64,000 bases of DNA from Coptis chinensis (taxonomy: Eukaryota; Streptophyta; Magnoliopsida; Ranunculales; Ranunculaceae), in NCBI GenBank assembly GCA_015680905.1, contig CM027381.1:62128501-62192500 (forward strand). The letters run 5' to 3'. Of this stretch, positions 31,794 through 44,850 are shown piece by piece; positions within the stretch are counted from its first letter, which is position 1, and every line of letters starts with the position of its first letter. Below the pieces are notes generated by a model that saw nothing but the letters and a program-made list of their open reading frames with translations, did no database searches and was not told the origin of the DNA. The position numbers and the translations under genes are program-made.

Positions 31794-34245
31794 CATTTTG
31801 CTTGTCCTCAAGTAAATATGTGAAATTAAAATAAGTGGCCAAAAATATATTCCTAACTACTCTCGTTTCGCTGAGTGAACCACTAAAAATTCCCTAGTGG
31901 ACGAGTGATAGTCTCGTTAGAGTTTTCCAGAGAAGATACTCACAAACTTCATTTATACTACAACGACTAAGAAATAAAAGCAATTGTCCCCTAATTTATC
32001 TCAGAATCTATGCATCTTACGAGTAGTTAAACAAGGATGATCATTCTAAAACTTAAACTAATACATGTATAATAATCAAATCATCTTAGGATAAACAATT
32101 ATACAATGAACTATGCTATGAAATACAATGGTAGGTCCGTTTCTGAAATTTTTGGGTAGCGTGCCTAAATAGGTTCTCACAATGAATGTGTCAAGACACA
32201 TAACACTTTGATTTTTCCACTAAAGTTTGTTAACTCTAGTGTGCAGTAGGCACACATTTTCTCACAATCTCAATGACAATCCAAGGAAGCCAAGGTCGAT
32301 CAAACATATCTACTACTTACTATTACACCAACATATTCCTAATTGAGCTAGAAGTCTTTATTAGGTGATACGGGGCGTAAGTGTTGGTTAAAGAATGAAG
32401 AAAATGGATATTCAAAAACACAAGTCTGAGAAAATAGAGTCTTTATATTATGTAACTAGAGAAAACCTTGTTCTTATTTTGCTTCTACACTTTGTTTCCA
32501 TCCTTAGCCCTTTTGTTTTGGCTTTTGACTTCTCTGATTATGTTTTTTTTGGAGTTCTAACTTTTTATTTTTTTTCTATTTTTTTTTCTTTGGATGAAAA
32601 CTTTATTTTCTTTTCTTTTCTTTTCTTTTCTTTTTCTACTTCTTTTCCTTTTGAAGCAACTAACTAATTTTTATTTACACAAGTTTTTCTCTTCTCTTTT
32701 CTTCACTTATTCTATTTCTCAGACTTATCCAGATAGGTAGGCTGATTTTATTTTTTTATTTTATTTTATTGGGTAAAGGATTTATGGTTGTGAAAAGGCT
32801 AATGAAAGGTTCAGTGGGGCGACTAGAGGATAATAAATTTCATATAGGTGTGAATTTATGGCTATATCGATCCAAAGAGGACCTAAATTCTAACTTATGA
32901 TATGGTATGGTAATCAAGCAAGTGGATGTGTGATGTCTTTACTTTGAATTGACTTCTCCCTTATGTCATCACTCAGATATTAATTCATATGGGCTTTTTG
33001 GCTAGATGCTCATAGGATATATATTAAGTACTCTAATCTAGGTCTTAAAAAATACTGTCAAGTACAATCATAGATGCTTATACAAGATGTTCATGAGAAT
33101 ATGTAATGACTATTACCTACATATTAATCTAAGTTTCTAAAATTAAATCCTAATTCAAGTATTACATGAGATTTCTAGACTAATATCATCATAGAGAAAG
33201 GAACAATACCATTATCCTTAAACTTTTATAAAGAAAAGTGTGTAATTTATATCCTAAAAGTGTCTAATTTTTGCAAATGTTTCTATCCCACCCCCAAACA
33301 ATCGAACGCTTTGTCCTCAAAGTGTAAAGAAATAATGAAAGAATTTACCATAGAAATGTGGCAAAAATTGGCAGTACCTGTAACAACAAAATTATAAAGA
33401 TAATATGATAGCATGAAGCACAATTAAACTATTACGTACTAACTAACACAAACTCTATTGGAGTAAACATGACAGGCAAATGGTGGCAAAATGTTTTGAA
33501 ATGAAAGACCAAAATTCGCCACCCCCAAACAAAATTTGAAAACTCTTTTTAAGTTTGAAAATTTTTGTGGTCTATACTCCAGAAAGGTGGTATTGTACAA
33601 AAACTTAGGTATTTTAAAGTCAGATTCCCTAGACTTACTAATATATGTTTATGGTTTTAATTTTAATTTTAATTTTTATATGTTTGATTTTTAGAAAAAA
33701 AAAATTATGATAAATAAATAAATAAAAATGAAACTCGCTCCATAAAGAAACACTACTCAAACAACGAGAAAAAAAGTGAAAGAGATGAATGTGTGAGTCA
33801 CATGAAACGTGGACTAAGGATCAGACACTTACAACCACGCACTTCAAAAGGTAGGTCCAATTACATTAATAGTGGACTCCCATAACATAAGATTGGAATG
33901 GAGTACATCAAAAAATAAAGTGAGTCTTTTATAGTCAGATACTCGAGACTTTATCTAATATATATGTACACGCTACTTACCATATATCAACAACCGAAAA
34001 AATTGTGAGTCATTCTATAAATAATTAACATGGAATGCACCACCAAACATAATCAAACACCAAGACTTTCTACGACGCAACTTAGTGAAATGAGAGCGAG
34101 ATCTGATGGACCTAGAACCTAATCAAGCGTGTACTCTCTTCTTTTTTAAACGAAAAAGTGTCCAAGTGAATGATCGTGAGAAAATGAATGGTTATGGAAA
34201 ATACTTAGAATGTGGATAAGTGTTAGAAGGAAAGGGTGAGAAGAA
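31794..34245 (-). other. Long non-coding 3' region of the outer element
   Basis: AT-rich with no RT, RNase H or integrase reading in any frame I checked. Minus-strand 32380-32090 is recognisably homologous to 52090-52380 of the inner element (shared TCTAGCTCAATTAGGA and TGTGAGAACC.ATTTAGG), so the two elements are of one family in this region. Confidence 0.6.
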
Positions 34246-35187
34246 TTATTGGATTCTATGAGGGATTAGCTCATGTGGATGGTGGTCGGGTGGTGCTCTA
34301 GGTAGTGCTTGAGAGGGTGGATCATCACAGGCTCTTAGAAACTCATAGAATTCCTTATCTAGCTTGGTCACATCCACATAATTATGGTATTCATCTGTAT
34401 CTTTGAGAAAGTCATCAATCTCGACCAAGGAGTCGAAATTGTGATCTTTGTCTTCTTCCATAAGAGGGGTATCTACTAGTGTGGGGACGAAAGTGTTAGC
34501 TGCACTAATGTGAGATATAAAACTCTCAGTGGACTTCACTTCTCCTTCTACAGGCAAACCTAGTTGTCCGTACTTGAGTCTAAACATGTTAACCTCTACA
34601 AAAAGATTTCCAAAGGAAAGAGTCATAGAGCCATCCCGGCAATTGATTTGGGCATTCACGGTTGCCAAGAAAAGACGCCCTAAAATTATGGGAATGGAAT
34701 CATGAGCAACTTCTATGTCGAGAATAACAAAGTCAGCTGGATAGTAAAAGTTTTGAACTTTAACGAGAATATTTTCAACTACGTCCTTGGGGTACTTAAT
34801 AGAACGATCGGCTAACTGCAAAGTCATTTTGGTTGGTTTAAGTTCATGGAGACCTAGCTGTTTATATAAATAAAATGGGAGTAAGGTAACACTCGCCCCC
34901 AGGTCTAATAGCGCAGTTGTTATGAAGTAATCTCCCAAGGGGAATTGTATAGTAGGATGACTAGGGTCTTTGTACTTAACAATTCCATTATGTTCAGATA
35001 AAGAGAGATATTGTTCAGTTAAAAAGGCTTCGTTGGGTATATTGGTTTTCCTCTTCGTGGTGCACAACTCTTTTAGAAACTTAGCGTGTCCAAGTAGACT
35101 TTTAATAGCATCTAGAAAAGGTAGGTTTATAATCATATTTGTAAACACTTCCCTAATCTCATTAAAATTCTCGTCCTTTTTAGACAC
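34246..35187 (-). CDS. Athila-type gag-protease C-terminal ORF of the outer element
   Basis: This 313-codon frame is uninterrupted. FNEIREVFTNMIINLPFLDA and HAKFLKELCTTKR are the conserved block before the protease in Athila polyproteins. The retropepsin follows with ALLDLGASVTLLPFYLYKQL (DLGAS replaces the usual D-[ST]-G-A) and IILGRLFLATVNAQI, the second conserved strand. The C-terminal 100 residues are acidic and end at a stop, where a full element would run into reverse transcriptase. This is the longest intact gypsy frame in the window. The first ATG may not be the start; similarity continues upstream in other frames. Confidence 0.85.
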   Translation of the reverse strand: MSKKDENFNEIREVFTNMIINLPFLDAIKSLLGHAKFLKELCTTKRKTNIPNEAFLTEQYLSLSEHNGIVKYKDPSHPTIQFPLGDYFITTALLDLGASVTLLPFYLYKQLGLHELKPTKMTLQLADRSIKYPKDVVENILVKVQNFYYPADFVILDIEVAHDSIPIILGRLFLATVNAQINCRDGSMTLSFGNLFVEVNMFRLKYGQLGLPVEGEVKSTESFISHISAANTFVPTLVDTPLMEEDKDHNFDSLVEIDDFLKDTDEYHNYVDVTKLDKEFYEFLRACDDPPSQALPRAPPDHHPHELIPHRIQ

Positions 35188-35449
35188 AACTAGTCTTTGG
35201 GGATATAGTGGTTTATCTTTATATTTAGCATGGGAGGGTCAATAGTATTATTACGCTTTTCTTTATCTTTAGTCATTTTCCATCTAGGTGTCCATATTGG
35301 AATCTCTACAGGTGTAGGATCATCAATTTCTATGATGGGGTCTTGTAAGGTTGTCCCTTTTGGGTGTGGTTGGACTGGAACTTTTACAGTTGTAGGGTCT
35401 TCAGTTTCTATGGCAGTATGATTTCATTTTCAGCTTTTGTTTGCGAGTG

Positions 35450-36123
35450 CTCTTCAGGCATAGTCACTTTATTATCAACTACTCTCCCTAAACGAAGGGT
35501 AGTGGTTGCATGTAGTTCCCCTTGGTTTATATTACCAGTACACTAAATATTGTTTACTTCGAAGGCAGTGTTTGTTGACTTAGGATTAGGTACTGCTTGA
35601 CTTGGAAACACGCCTGTTTGATTATTATTTTGGTTAGGAAACATGTCAATAACCTTTCGGCACAAAGACTGCATCATTTGCATCATTTGTTGTAGCATGT
35701 TAGAGTTTTGATCATGCTGATCTTTCATCAAGTTGGAGTTTTGTTGCATAATTTGATTTTGTTTTTCCAACAAGGTCACTACTACTTCGTCTGTAGATGG
35801 TTTGACTGGTGAAGTGGTCATAGGAGGAGTGACTGGCATTAAGGCTTGTTAAGCGTTCATGTCTGGATGTTGATAGTTCTGGGTCATGGCCACTAAACCT
35901 CTGATTTGGTCACCTAAGTTTCCTTGTCCTTGATGCGGAATAAATTGGTTGAAGTTTTTAGTGGGCCTAACGTTTTGATTATTAAAACCTGGAGGTGTAG
36001 CTTGTTGTTATGGATTATAGTTAGTGTGTTACCTCCATTCGTGTGTTAGGGTTGTTATTAAAAGCGTAGACATTTTTTGGCTGTGGCAATGGTTGTTCAT
36101 AGACAAGAGAACAATAGAAGTCG
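35450..36123 (-). pseudogene. Outer element gag, C-terminal half
   Basis: Minus-strand reading contains FNNNPNTRMEVTH near 36030-36070, a Q/N-rich segment with LQQMMQMMQSLCRK (frame 35839-35543), and ATTTLRLGRVVD near 35470-35510. The last matches the Athila gag-protease junction usually written TTLRSGK. A stop near 35840 and small frame changes break it. Its N-terminal half lies at 55376-56208. Confidence 0.75.
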
Positions 36124-36128
36124 GAATG
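36124..36128. other. Target-site duplication GAATG, left copy
   Basis: GAATG precedes the inner LTR start TGATAAGCACCC. The identical GAATG follows the other LTR at 55371-55375. Five bases is the expected size for gypsy integration. Confidence 0.92.
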
Positions 36129-37562
36129 TGATAAGCACCCAAAAGTGTATTATGAAACCCCATTGAGACATATAAATTTGGTTCATTATGTGTTTAATAA
36201 TCATGAAATAAATATGTTTTCATACTTTTGCAGGTATTTGCAGTAAACATGGAAATATTGGTTAAACCTGCAATAAAGCACGAGGAACGGCGTATATATG
36301 AATTCTCCCAAATCCACGTAGAAGCATCAAACTTCCAAAGCTCCTACCTCTCGAACCCGGGACTCGAATCGACAAGAGAGCTGCTCGGACAATCGGCGAT
36401 GAACTCTACGATAGGCGGAAGTTGTAAAACTGCCCAAAATACCGGATGCCATCGGGCGCACATGGACCCACTATCGGGGGCCACAAGATTGGATGAGTCA
36501 TCAATCATGGAGCATGTCAAGACAAAGATAACAAATTATTGGTGCAAAGTTGACACCTTGCATGTAATAAATTAGATTAGGTGTTAATAGTGAAAAAAAG
36601 GCAAGGTGTCATTTTGTTTTAATGTGGTAGATAAAAATGAATCAATGTGGTTTGATAATTCACGTGGGAGGAAATGAGATTTCTCTCAAATGGAGAAGAA
36701 ATTAGACAAATGTGGGGACACTCCAATTACTCCCTTGACTTATTTTCCTCACATGACATTATTTTAGTTCCTTAGTGAAAAGGAGAAGTTAGTTTTGGTT
36801 TTTATTAAAAAGCTTGTAATAGTTTTAATGGAGGAACACTTGTTCTTCTAGAAAATATAGAAGTGAGTTTGGTTGTGGATATTTCTTCTCTCTCTCTCTC
36901 TTTCTTTTTGGTGTTTTTATTAGTTCATAAGTCTTTGTCCCAAGGATCATGAGCTAACTTCCCTTTTGGGGAGTTAATCCAACTCATGTGAGGGTAAACA
37001 AATTGTTGTTGGTTTGATAGGTTTAGGAAGAACAACTAACTCTACATCCTATCCCAAAATGGTAGTTGGTGTAGAGTTTAGTTAGGAATCAAGCAATGAG
37101 CTTAGAGATAAGTCATTGTTTGGTTTCACTTGCTAGCATGTATGAGCTCTTTAGTGAGCCATGCATGTTAGGGATCAAATCTATTTTTCCATTAGGGACT
37201 TGTCTATGAGTCTAGGAAGAATCAAAACCTATTTCAAATCAACACTAATGATAGTTTCACATGAGGAGGATTAACTCTCCAATTTCTCTTTCAAATTTCC
37301 ATTTCGGTATTAAGTGCATGTTTTCATTGTTAATGTTTTTATTAATATTTGTATAGGAAGGAAAAATCTAACATTTATGTTATATCCTTACTCCTTAATT
37401 TCCCTTTATTGTAACATCTAATTTTTAGTTGTTCTAAGCTTTAGGTTAGTTCGAATCCTTATTCAAACTCTACGAAACGAAGATCGTGAGTAAGGAATCT
37501 TGATTGCTTTTACATTAATTTAGAGAGTTCAAAACTCTAAGTAGTAGAACAAGCATATATCA
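36129..37562 (+). repeat. Inner Athila-like element, 5' LTR (1434 bp)
   Basis: Starts TGATAAGCACCCAAAAG and ends CAAGCATATATCA. It matches 53928-55370 nearly base for base except in 36228-36500. A (TC)n run lies at about 36887-36901. Confidence 0.95.
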
Positions 37563-37564
37563 AA

Positions 37565-37576
37565 TGGCGCCTTGCT
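37565..37576 (+). other. Inner element primer-binding site
   Basis: TGGCGCCTTGCT follows the LTR after two bases. It resembles the TGGCGCC(G)TTGCC site complementary to tRNA-Asp used by Athila-type elements, with one base missing. Confidence 0.75.
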
Positions 37577-39273
37577 GTTCTAAAGCCATAGAACGTGTGC
37601 TAAAGATCGGAAGTTGCATCAAGGGGGAACCCCCATTCTCTTCATTCCTTTCATTTTCATTCGTTTATGTTTTTTTTGGTATTTTTTTCGTATTTTTGCC
37701 TCGCGATTGACCTGTAAGCCAAAAAAAATTTCGTTCTACTTTCGGTACCAAAAGTTAGGGACTGGGAGACATAACTACTGAGCGATTATAAGACTTAGAA
37801 AAATTTGAAAGTATTCTCAAATCTTGGACACGCGTCTTGTGGGTGTAGAGTCGTCAGCGTCTTGAGTGGGACCAGCGATCCGCGGGTGAATTTCTTCGAT
37901 TTTTCTCTGTTCAACCACCGGCATCTCCAGATCTACCTTGATCCATTTCCAGGCCTAAATATCATACCTTGTACCTTAAAATATCAATAATCCTTTGGGA
38001 TTAATCGGCGTCGACAAATTGAAACGTTTGTTTTAGGTTCGGCTTAAAACGCTGAAGCTTCTGAGTTCCAATTTTCATATTATTGTAATTTATTTTTTAT
38101 TATTATTATTATGTTTTTCTGCATGTATGCCATGTATATAGTATTAGGAAAAATTTATGGATTATTATTTAAGTTTTAGCCTAGAATTATGCATGAATCA
38201 AGTTAAGTATACCTGGTAAATATTTATATCACGATTACACGGACATGAATTGCATATGAATGTATATTTACATATTAATGGTACTATATTGCATGGGTAT
38301 ATGTCTTTCTCGTTATAAATGTTTCTTGTTACATGTTTGATATTTCTCTCACATTATCATTACGGTCTTGTCTAATAAGTCGATTTTGTCAAGAAAGAGG
38401 AGAACATTCCAACGAGGGTTAAAATCTGAGTTGGGTAAGTTGTTTCTAAACCCTACGGGTAAAGGCTGCTCTCTATAGGACATTCGCAATCTCAATGAGT
38501 ATTGTCGAAATCGATTTATTATGCAATACAAGAGTCGTATTTTAGTTTAGGTATAATACTTTGCATGTTTAGTTTTGTCATCTATTCTGCATGATGTATC
38601 TTGTATTATTGTATGCTAAGGTATTTAGATCATTATGAGTGATTCAAATTAACATTCTTGTTGATATCGTTTTATGTAATATCGATTTACAAATTAAGCG
38701 TACATATACATTATTCGATGTTTATTTGCCTATACGTATGGAAATATTTATCGATGACACAAGCTTGCCTATTCGTATAGCTATACGTATGAGTAGAGTA
38801 CCTTTACATGCTACTGCACCTAGTATTGTATGAGTAGATCGTATTTGTATGTTTGTATTTTAACCCTTGCATAAATCTTAAAAAAAATAATAATAATAAA
38901 AATTAAAAATTAAAATTAAAAATTAAATTAAATTAAATTAAATTAAAATTAATTTAATACCACCTTTGCATAAATTTTAATTCCATAAATCTTAATCATA
39001 TTCCAATGGTGTCTAGGAAACTTGAAAGATTGAGGTTACTTAATTAGAACCGTGCTTGCACGGAAATCCTCCCTCATATCTATCTTGTGACCTGGCTGTT
39101 GGTTTATGCACACGTATTCCTAGCTTCACTGCTACGTTAGCAGCAGCTTAGGCATATGTTGTTCAACCCTAATGCTTAAGATAATAATAAAATTCGAGTC
39201 CTCATAATTCCTTCTGTAAGTTAGATCTAATTTTATGCTTGCATGAGATTAAGGTCTGGTTCCACTAAAGAAA
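37577..39273 (+). other. Untranslated leader of the inner element
   Basis: No coding sequence. It holds an ATT microsatellite (about 38095-38112) and an AATTA/AAATT-rich simple repeat (38880-38957). Confidence 0.6.
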
Positions 39274-40400
39274 TTGAACAAACCTATCGTCGAAAAAAAT
39301 ACGATAAGGAATTCTTGTAAGTTCTCACATAAAAATTGTTCTTCTTACGCTAATTACCTTCATCATAATCCTTCGTCGCCATCAACTTCGTCATTATGGC
39401 CGACGATCCTACCTGATGAGAAAGCCCTCTCGGACTTCTATCTTTGCATTACAGAAGGACCTTCTTCTCGCATCAAACTTGAGGACATTGTCGGTGATTT
39501 TCAGTATCCCACCAAACGTCTTGGTTTGTTACCAATATATCATGGTTTGGAGCCGCGAAAAACCGTCAATCATCTTCGTGAAAGCTTCAACAAGTGGCAA
39601 CAACATTTCATCATCCAAAGATCTCTAAGGAACAACTCTTGCTTCGATTGTTTCCATTCACTTTAGCGGAAAAAGCGTCAATCGGCTAGCGGGACAACAA
39701 TCACAATCCATAGACACATGGAATAAACTAGTTCAAGCTTTTATGCTTCAATTTTACACTCGAAGAAAACAACCGAAATGCTTGGAAAAATTCAATTCTT
39801 TTCGTCAAAATCCTCATGAATCCTTTTACGAAGCATGGAGTCGTTTTTATTGATCTTACGTTAGAATGTCCTCACCACCAACTAGAAAAAAGGTCCCTTG
39901 TTCGTTCATTCTTTAATGGTCTCTCTCGATCATCAAAAAAAACTCTTGATATAATGAGCGGAGGTTGCTTCATGGACAAAGGAGCTACCGAAGCTTATAC
40001 TTTTCTTGAAAAACAAGCGAAAAAGGTACACACTTTGGTAACAACGAGCCGTCTAGATCATCAAAGGATCTTTGTTACAAAAGCCACATCTATTTTTGAG
40101 GTAAAACCCGATCCCGAAATAAAAATTTGATAGAATCCCTAACTAAAAAGTAGATGCCCTTGCGGTTCAAGTAAACGATCAACTACCAAAACCGGTCATG
40201 AGCGTTGACACCACTCCTTGTGTCCTTTGTCTTAGTCCTCGATCATCGATGCATATTGTCCCTTGTTATATGCTTCCCTACTCAACAAGCGGAGGAGGCA
40301 TGTGCATTCAACATTCCCAATGCACCATGGAGACAACATCCGAATTTAAACGGCCAAAATAACCAACAAATGGGGGCTCCTCCGGGTTTAAGCTAATCCA
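39274..40400 (+). pseudogene. Inner element gag, frame-broken
   Basis: The first block (39274-39666) carries LSDFYLCITEGPSSRI, the Athila gag entry, then LLPIYHGLE. The second (39816-40130) carries CPHHQLEKR, FFNGLSRSSKKTLDIMSGG and GATEAYTFLEKQAKK, matching the gag core. The frame changes between blocks and again after 40130. A Q/N-rich stretch follows (40420-40560). Confidence 0.85.
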
Positions 40401-40763
40401 CTTTGTTAAACCCAATAATTTTATTCCATACCGCCAAGGAAATAATCAACAATACCAACAAGGTCAATTTCAAAATAATTCTAATGCTAATTATCGGACC
40501 AACCGCGACCTTGTTCCAAATAATCCAAATCCCAACTATAATCAACAACTTCTAAGCAATAATCGAGAACTACTACCTGTTGCACAACCTGCGCCAACCA
40601 TTACGGATAGGACAAATGAGACTTTCCCCGGCTTACATGAACCAACGGTCTCTCAAATTTTAACGTCTATCCAACAATCACTTCAAAATTGGGCGCAAGA
40701 AAAGAGTCGAAGGCGTGTTTCTGCCAAAGCGGTTCCAAACCCTAAACCGGCAAACCACGGCCT

Positions 40764-41640
40764 TTGGCCCTGACCAATGCCCCGGTACAAAGCACCCCAC
40801 CCAAGGTGAGGTCCATGCAATCACGACTCTACGATCTGGAAAAACTGGCCGACAATCGAATCGTTATGCGGATGATCAACCAAAAGAATAGGGAGGGTTC
40901 CAAGGAATCTATTTCTAAGAATGAACCTCGGAAGATTCCCCGATTCAACAGAGTCAACACACCTCCATGTAGGAACCAAGCAAGTAGACCCTTTTGCCAA
41001 ATTCAGCCCTAAGGCACCGTTTCCTGCCGCGGCAGCAAAGAATAAACCCGATGACAATTTTGCTGAAATTCGAGAGACTTTTCAAAATTTAACAATAAAC
41101 TTACCTTTTCTCGATGCCTTAAAATTATTACCAAAACATGCAAAATTTCTGAAAGATATGTGCACCACAAAAGAAGAACTAACGTTCCTCAACAAAGCGT
41201 TCCTCATTTGAGCGGTTTCCCTCCATTACCGAACACAATGGTATAGTAAAATACAAGGACCACGGTAGACCAACGGTTCCATGCACCTTAGGTGGCAAAT
41301 ACCGCGGCTCTTTGCTCTACTAGACCTAGGAGCTAGTGTGAACTTACTTCCATATTATTTATTTAAACAACTAGGTCTTCATGAACTTAAACCTACCACC
41401 ATGACTCTACCATTAGCGGATCGTTCCATAAAGTATCCAAAAGGAATTGTGGAAAACGTCCCTTGTAAAGTCCAAGATTTCTTCTATCCCGTAGACTTTG
41501 TTATTTTGGATACGAAGTTGCATGTGATTCCATTCCAATCATCTTAGGGCGCCCGTTCCTCCATGCTTGCTAATGCTCTTATTAACTGTCGAGATGGTTC
41601 CATGACCATGTCCTTCGAAATCTTTCGGTCGAGGTGAATG
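40764..41640 (+). pseudogene. Inner element gag-protease junction and protease
   Basis: ITTLRSGKTG near 40821-40850, in a frame other than the longest open one, is the conserved junction motif. NFAEIRETFQNLTINLPFLD (about 41056-41115) precedes the protease. The protease frame at 41281-41547 reads LLDLGASVNLLPYYLFKQLG and PVDFVILDT, then breaks before the second conserved strand. It aligns well with the intact outer-element ORF at 34246-35187. Confidence 0.85.
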
Positions 41641-41979
41641 TGTTCAAGTTGATGAAACAACTTCGAGCGACATTGATGGTGAGGTTAACGGGGTTGATGA
41701 CATTCCGCATGAAGAGTATTTTACAAACTTTTTCACGAAGATGAAGTGTACCAATTTCTTTCCTTTAGCGACTCTGAGTTTGAGGACGATGATTATACAC
41801 AAGAAGTAAATGAGTTATTAGAGTCAGTACCATTATTTGACCCTACAACAGTGATGTCAAGTAACTTGGATGATCATCAATCTGTTTACTACATGGATGA
41901 TGACCTTCCTCAAGAATCTTTAATACCCACTCCGCCCCCCCGAATTAAAACCACTTCGCCGAATTAAAATACGTCTGAC

Positions 41980-42830
41980 TTGATGATCGATGGTCGTCAC
42001 CCAGTTATTATTTCTTCACAATTAACTGACGATCAGGAAGCTCGTTTAATTAATGTCATTCAACAACATCGTTCTGCTATTGGATGGTCCCTAGATGACA
42101 TTAAAGGCATTGAACCTAATGTGTGCACCCATCGCATACACCTGGAAGAAAATGCAAAGACGTCGCGTGAACCACAGCGTCGCCTAAACCCTACCATGAA
42201 AGATGTGGTCCGAGAGGAAGTGTTAAAATTACTAGATGCGGGTATTATTTACCCTATCTCTGATAGTGTTTGGGTGAGTCCTGTACACGTAGTTCCAAAG
42301 AAATCTGGCATTACAGTTGTGCGAAATGATAAAGATGAATGCATTTCAAACTCGTATCGAAAAAAATGGCGAATATGCATTGACTATCGCAAACTTAATG
42401 TCGTCACTCGTAAAGATCACTTTCCACTTCCATTCATCGATCGGATGCTTTCGAGCGTTTAGCCCGGTCATGCCTATTCTTTGCTTTCTTGATGGTTATT
42501 CGGTTATTTTCAGATAGTCATAGACCTGGCGATCAAGAAAAGACAACGCGTTCACTGTCCATTTGGTACATTTGCATATAGGCGAATGCCTTTTGGCCTT
42601 TGCAATGCACCTGGTACTTTCCAACACCGCATGCTTCATATTTTTCAGTGATATGGTTGAGCGGTTTATGGAGGTATTCATGGGCGACTTCTCAATTTAT
42701 GGAGATTCTTTTCGATAGGTTTGTTTATCAAATCTTGAAAAAGTATTTACACGTTGTGAAGAGAAAAACCTTGTTCTTAATTGGGAAAAATGTCATTTCA
42801 TGGTTACTAAAGGAATAGTTTTAGGACATA
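41980..42830 (+). pseudogene. Inner element reverse transcriptase
   Basis: The frame 41980-42462 holds HRSAIGWSLDDIKGI, VREEVLKLLDAGIIYPISDS, WVSPVHVVPKKSG and WRICIDYRKLN, the fingers region of gypsy RT. After a frameshift near 42460 come FLDGYS and FGLCNAPGTFQ. The catalytic loop reads F-M-G-D-F at 42669-42683, where F-M-D-D-F is expected, so the first catalytic aspartate is glycine as sequenced. Copy 2 reads F-M-D-F at the same place. Confidence 0.9.
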
Positions 42831-43440
42831 TCGTTTCAAAGGACGGAATCGAAGTCGACAAAGCTAAGATAGAAAAAATTGCTTCACTTCCTATACCAAA
42901 AACAGTTCGAGACATTCGCGCATTCTTAGGACCGCGCGGGTTTCTATAGGAGATTTATTCAAGATTTCTCAAAGGTTGCTAGACCGTTAACCAATCTCCT
43001 GCTTAAAGATGCCTCTTTTGATTTCAGTTTCAGTTGCAAACAAGCCTTTGAGGTATTAAAAATCGCATTAACTACAACTCCCATAATTCAACCACCTGAT
43101 TGGTCTAAACCTTTTGAATTAATGTGTGACGCGAGCGACTATGCTATTGGAGCTGTACTAGGGCAACGCCGAGAAGATAAGCCAGTTGTCATTTACTATC
43201 GCGAGTAAAACCCTTAATGAAGCTCAACGAAACTATACCACCACCGAGAAAGAGTTTCGCCATTGTTGTATATCGTTAGATAAGTTTAGTCCTTACCTAG
43301 TGGGTTCTCCAACTATTGTCTACACTGACCATCAAGCGCCGTTATCTATTAGCGAAAAAAGATGCAAAACAAAGGTTGATCCGATGGATTCTCCTTTTGC
43401 AAGAGTTTACTCGAAATTAGAGATAAAAAGGTAGCGAAAA
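42831..43440 (+). pseudogene. Inner element RNase H
   Basis: GHIVSKDGIEVDKAKI (about 42822-42870) and a broken RRFIQDFSKVARPLTNLL connect RT to RNase H. FELMCDASDYAIGAVLGQR (43105-43160) gives the first catalytic Asp. LNEAQRNYTTTEKE and IVYTDHQAPL give the Glu and second Asp regions in the frame 43186-43434, after a frameshift near 43190. Confidence 0.88.
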
Positions 43441-44850
43441 TGTGGTTTGCGGAGACCATTTATCAAGACTTGTCGATGATGTTGATCGCGATCTTCTTGA
43501 ACCTATCGTGATTCCTTTCGGATGAACACTTGTACTCTATTTTTTTAGTCCCCTTGAGTACTTGCCGACATAGTAAATTACTTAGTTACCGGGAAGTTCC
43601 TTTATCTTGGTCTCGTAATGACCGGAAAAAGTTTTTATCCACTGTGAAATTCTATTTACGGGATGATCCCCTACCTCTTCAAGTATTGTTCGGACCAACT
43701 AATCCGCCCGTTGCATTCCCGACCGGAACACAACGATGTGTTATCCTTACGCCATGAACAATCTTGTGGTGGTCATTTTAGTGGTAAGAAAACTGCGGCC
43801 AAGGTTCTACAATGTGGTTTTATTGGCCAACACTTGTTTAGAGATGCACATGAGCATTGCAAAGCATGCAATCGCTGCCCGGTGGTTAGGTTCGCATTAC
43901 TCAACGTAATATGATGCCCTTAAATCCCATTCTAATTGTGGAAATCTTTGATGTATGGGGCATCGACTTCATGGGTCCATTTCAAATTCTCATGGCTTCC
44001 TATACATACTTGTAGCAGTTGACTATGTGTCAAAATGGATTGAGGCATTGGCATGTCGTGCTAACGATCATAAAACGATCGTTTTGTTTGTAAAAGAAAA
44101 TATTTTCTCTCGATTTGGTGTTCCAAAAGCTATAATTAGTGACGGGGAAAACATTTCGCAATAAAATTTTTGAATCATTAGTAAAGAAATATGGAGTCAC
44201 GCACAAAGTGGCAACTCCATTATCATCCTCAAACCGGTGGTCAAGTAGAAGTCTCTAATCGAGAAATAAAATCCATTTTGGAAAAACTGTCAATCCATCT
44301 AGGAAAGACTGGTCTCTACGATTATCGATGCCTTGTGGGCATCTGAAGCGACTTTTAAGACACCTATAGGGATGTCTCCGTATCGCCTCGTTTTTGGAAA
44401 ACCCCATTCATCTGCGGTTGAACTTGAGCACCGTGCTCTATGGGCCATCAAAAGCCTCAATTATAACACTAACGTGGCGGTGAAAAAAAAGAAAATTAAA
44501 TGAGCTTGAGGAAATTCGAGGTGATGCCTATGATCTCTCGAAATCCTATAAAGCCAACATGAAAAGAGTGCATGACAAGCACATATTGCGAAAAGAGTTC
44601 AAAGTCGGTCAAAAGTTTTGATGTACAACTCAAGATTACACATTTTTCCGGAAAATTAAAACTTCGATGGTGCGGTCCTTTCATTTATTCTGGCTGTCAC
44701 CCCTTATGGGGCTATCTCGTAAAAAGCGTAAATGATGGTAGCGAATTCCAAGTAAATGGCGGTAGCCTTAAACATTATCATGAGTTGCGCTCTCCGGATG
44801 TCGAAGAGACTCTTCTCCATGATCCAATCTACACAGACTAATAGATTCGC
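43441..44850 (+). pseudogene. Inner element integrase
   Basis: The zinc-binding HHCC region reads H-E-Q-S-C-G-G-H-F then C-K-A-C-N-R-C (43755-43880). The catalytic core shows a broken W-G-I-D-F-M-G-P (about 43958-43980), SKWIEALACRANDHKT and FSRFGVPKAIISD (44010-44145), then [17 protein letters not shown] (44237-44285). The tail contains KLRWCGPF and LKHYHE. About six frame changes interrupt it. Confidence 0.88.

Noticed and set aside
34970..35245. Plus-strand frames opposite the outer protease and gag (34970-35546)
   Set aside because: They are antisense shadows of the minus-strand gag-protease reading, which has clear family motifs.
36228..36575. 115-codon ORF in the inner 5' LTR
   Set aside because: Not preserved in the other LTR at 54030-54370, where gaps disrupt it; LTR sequence rather than a gene.
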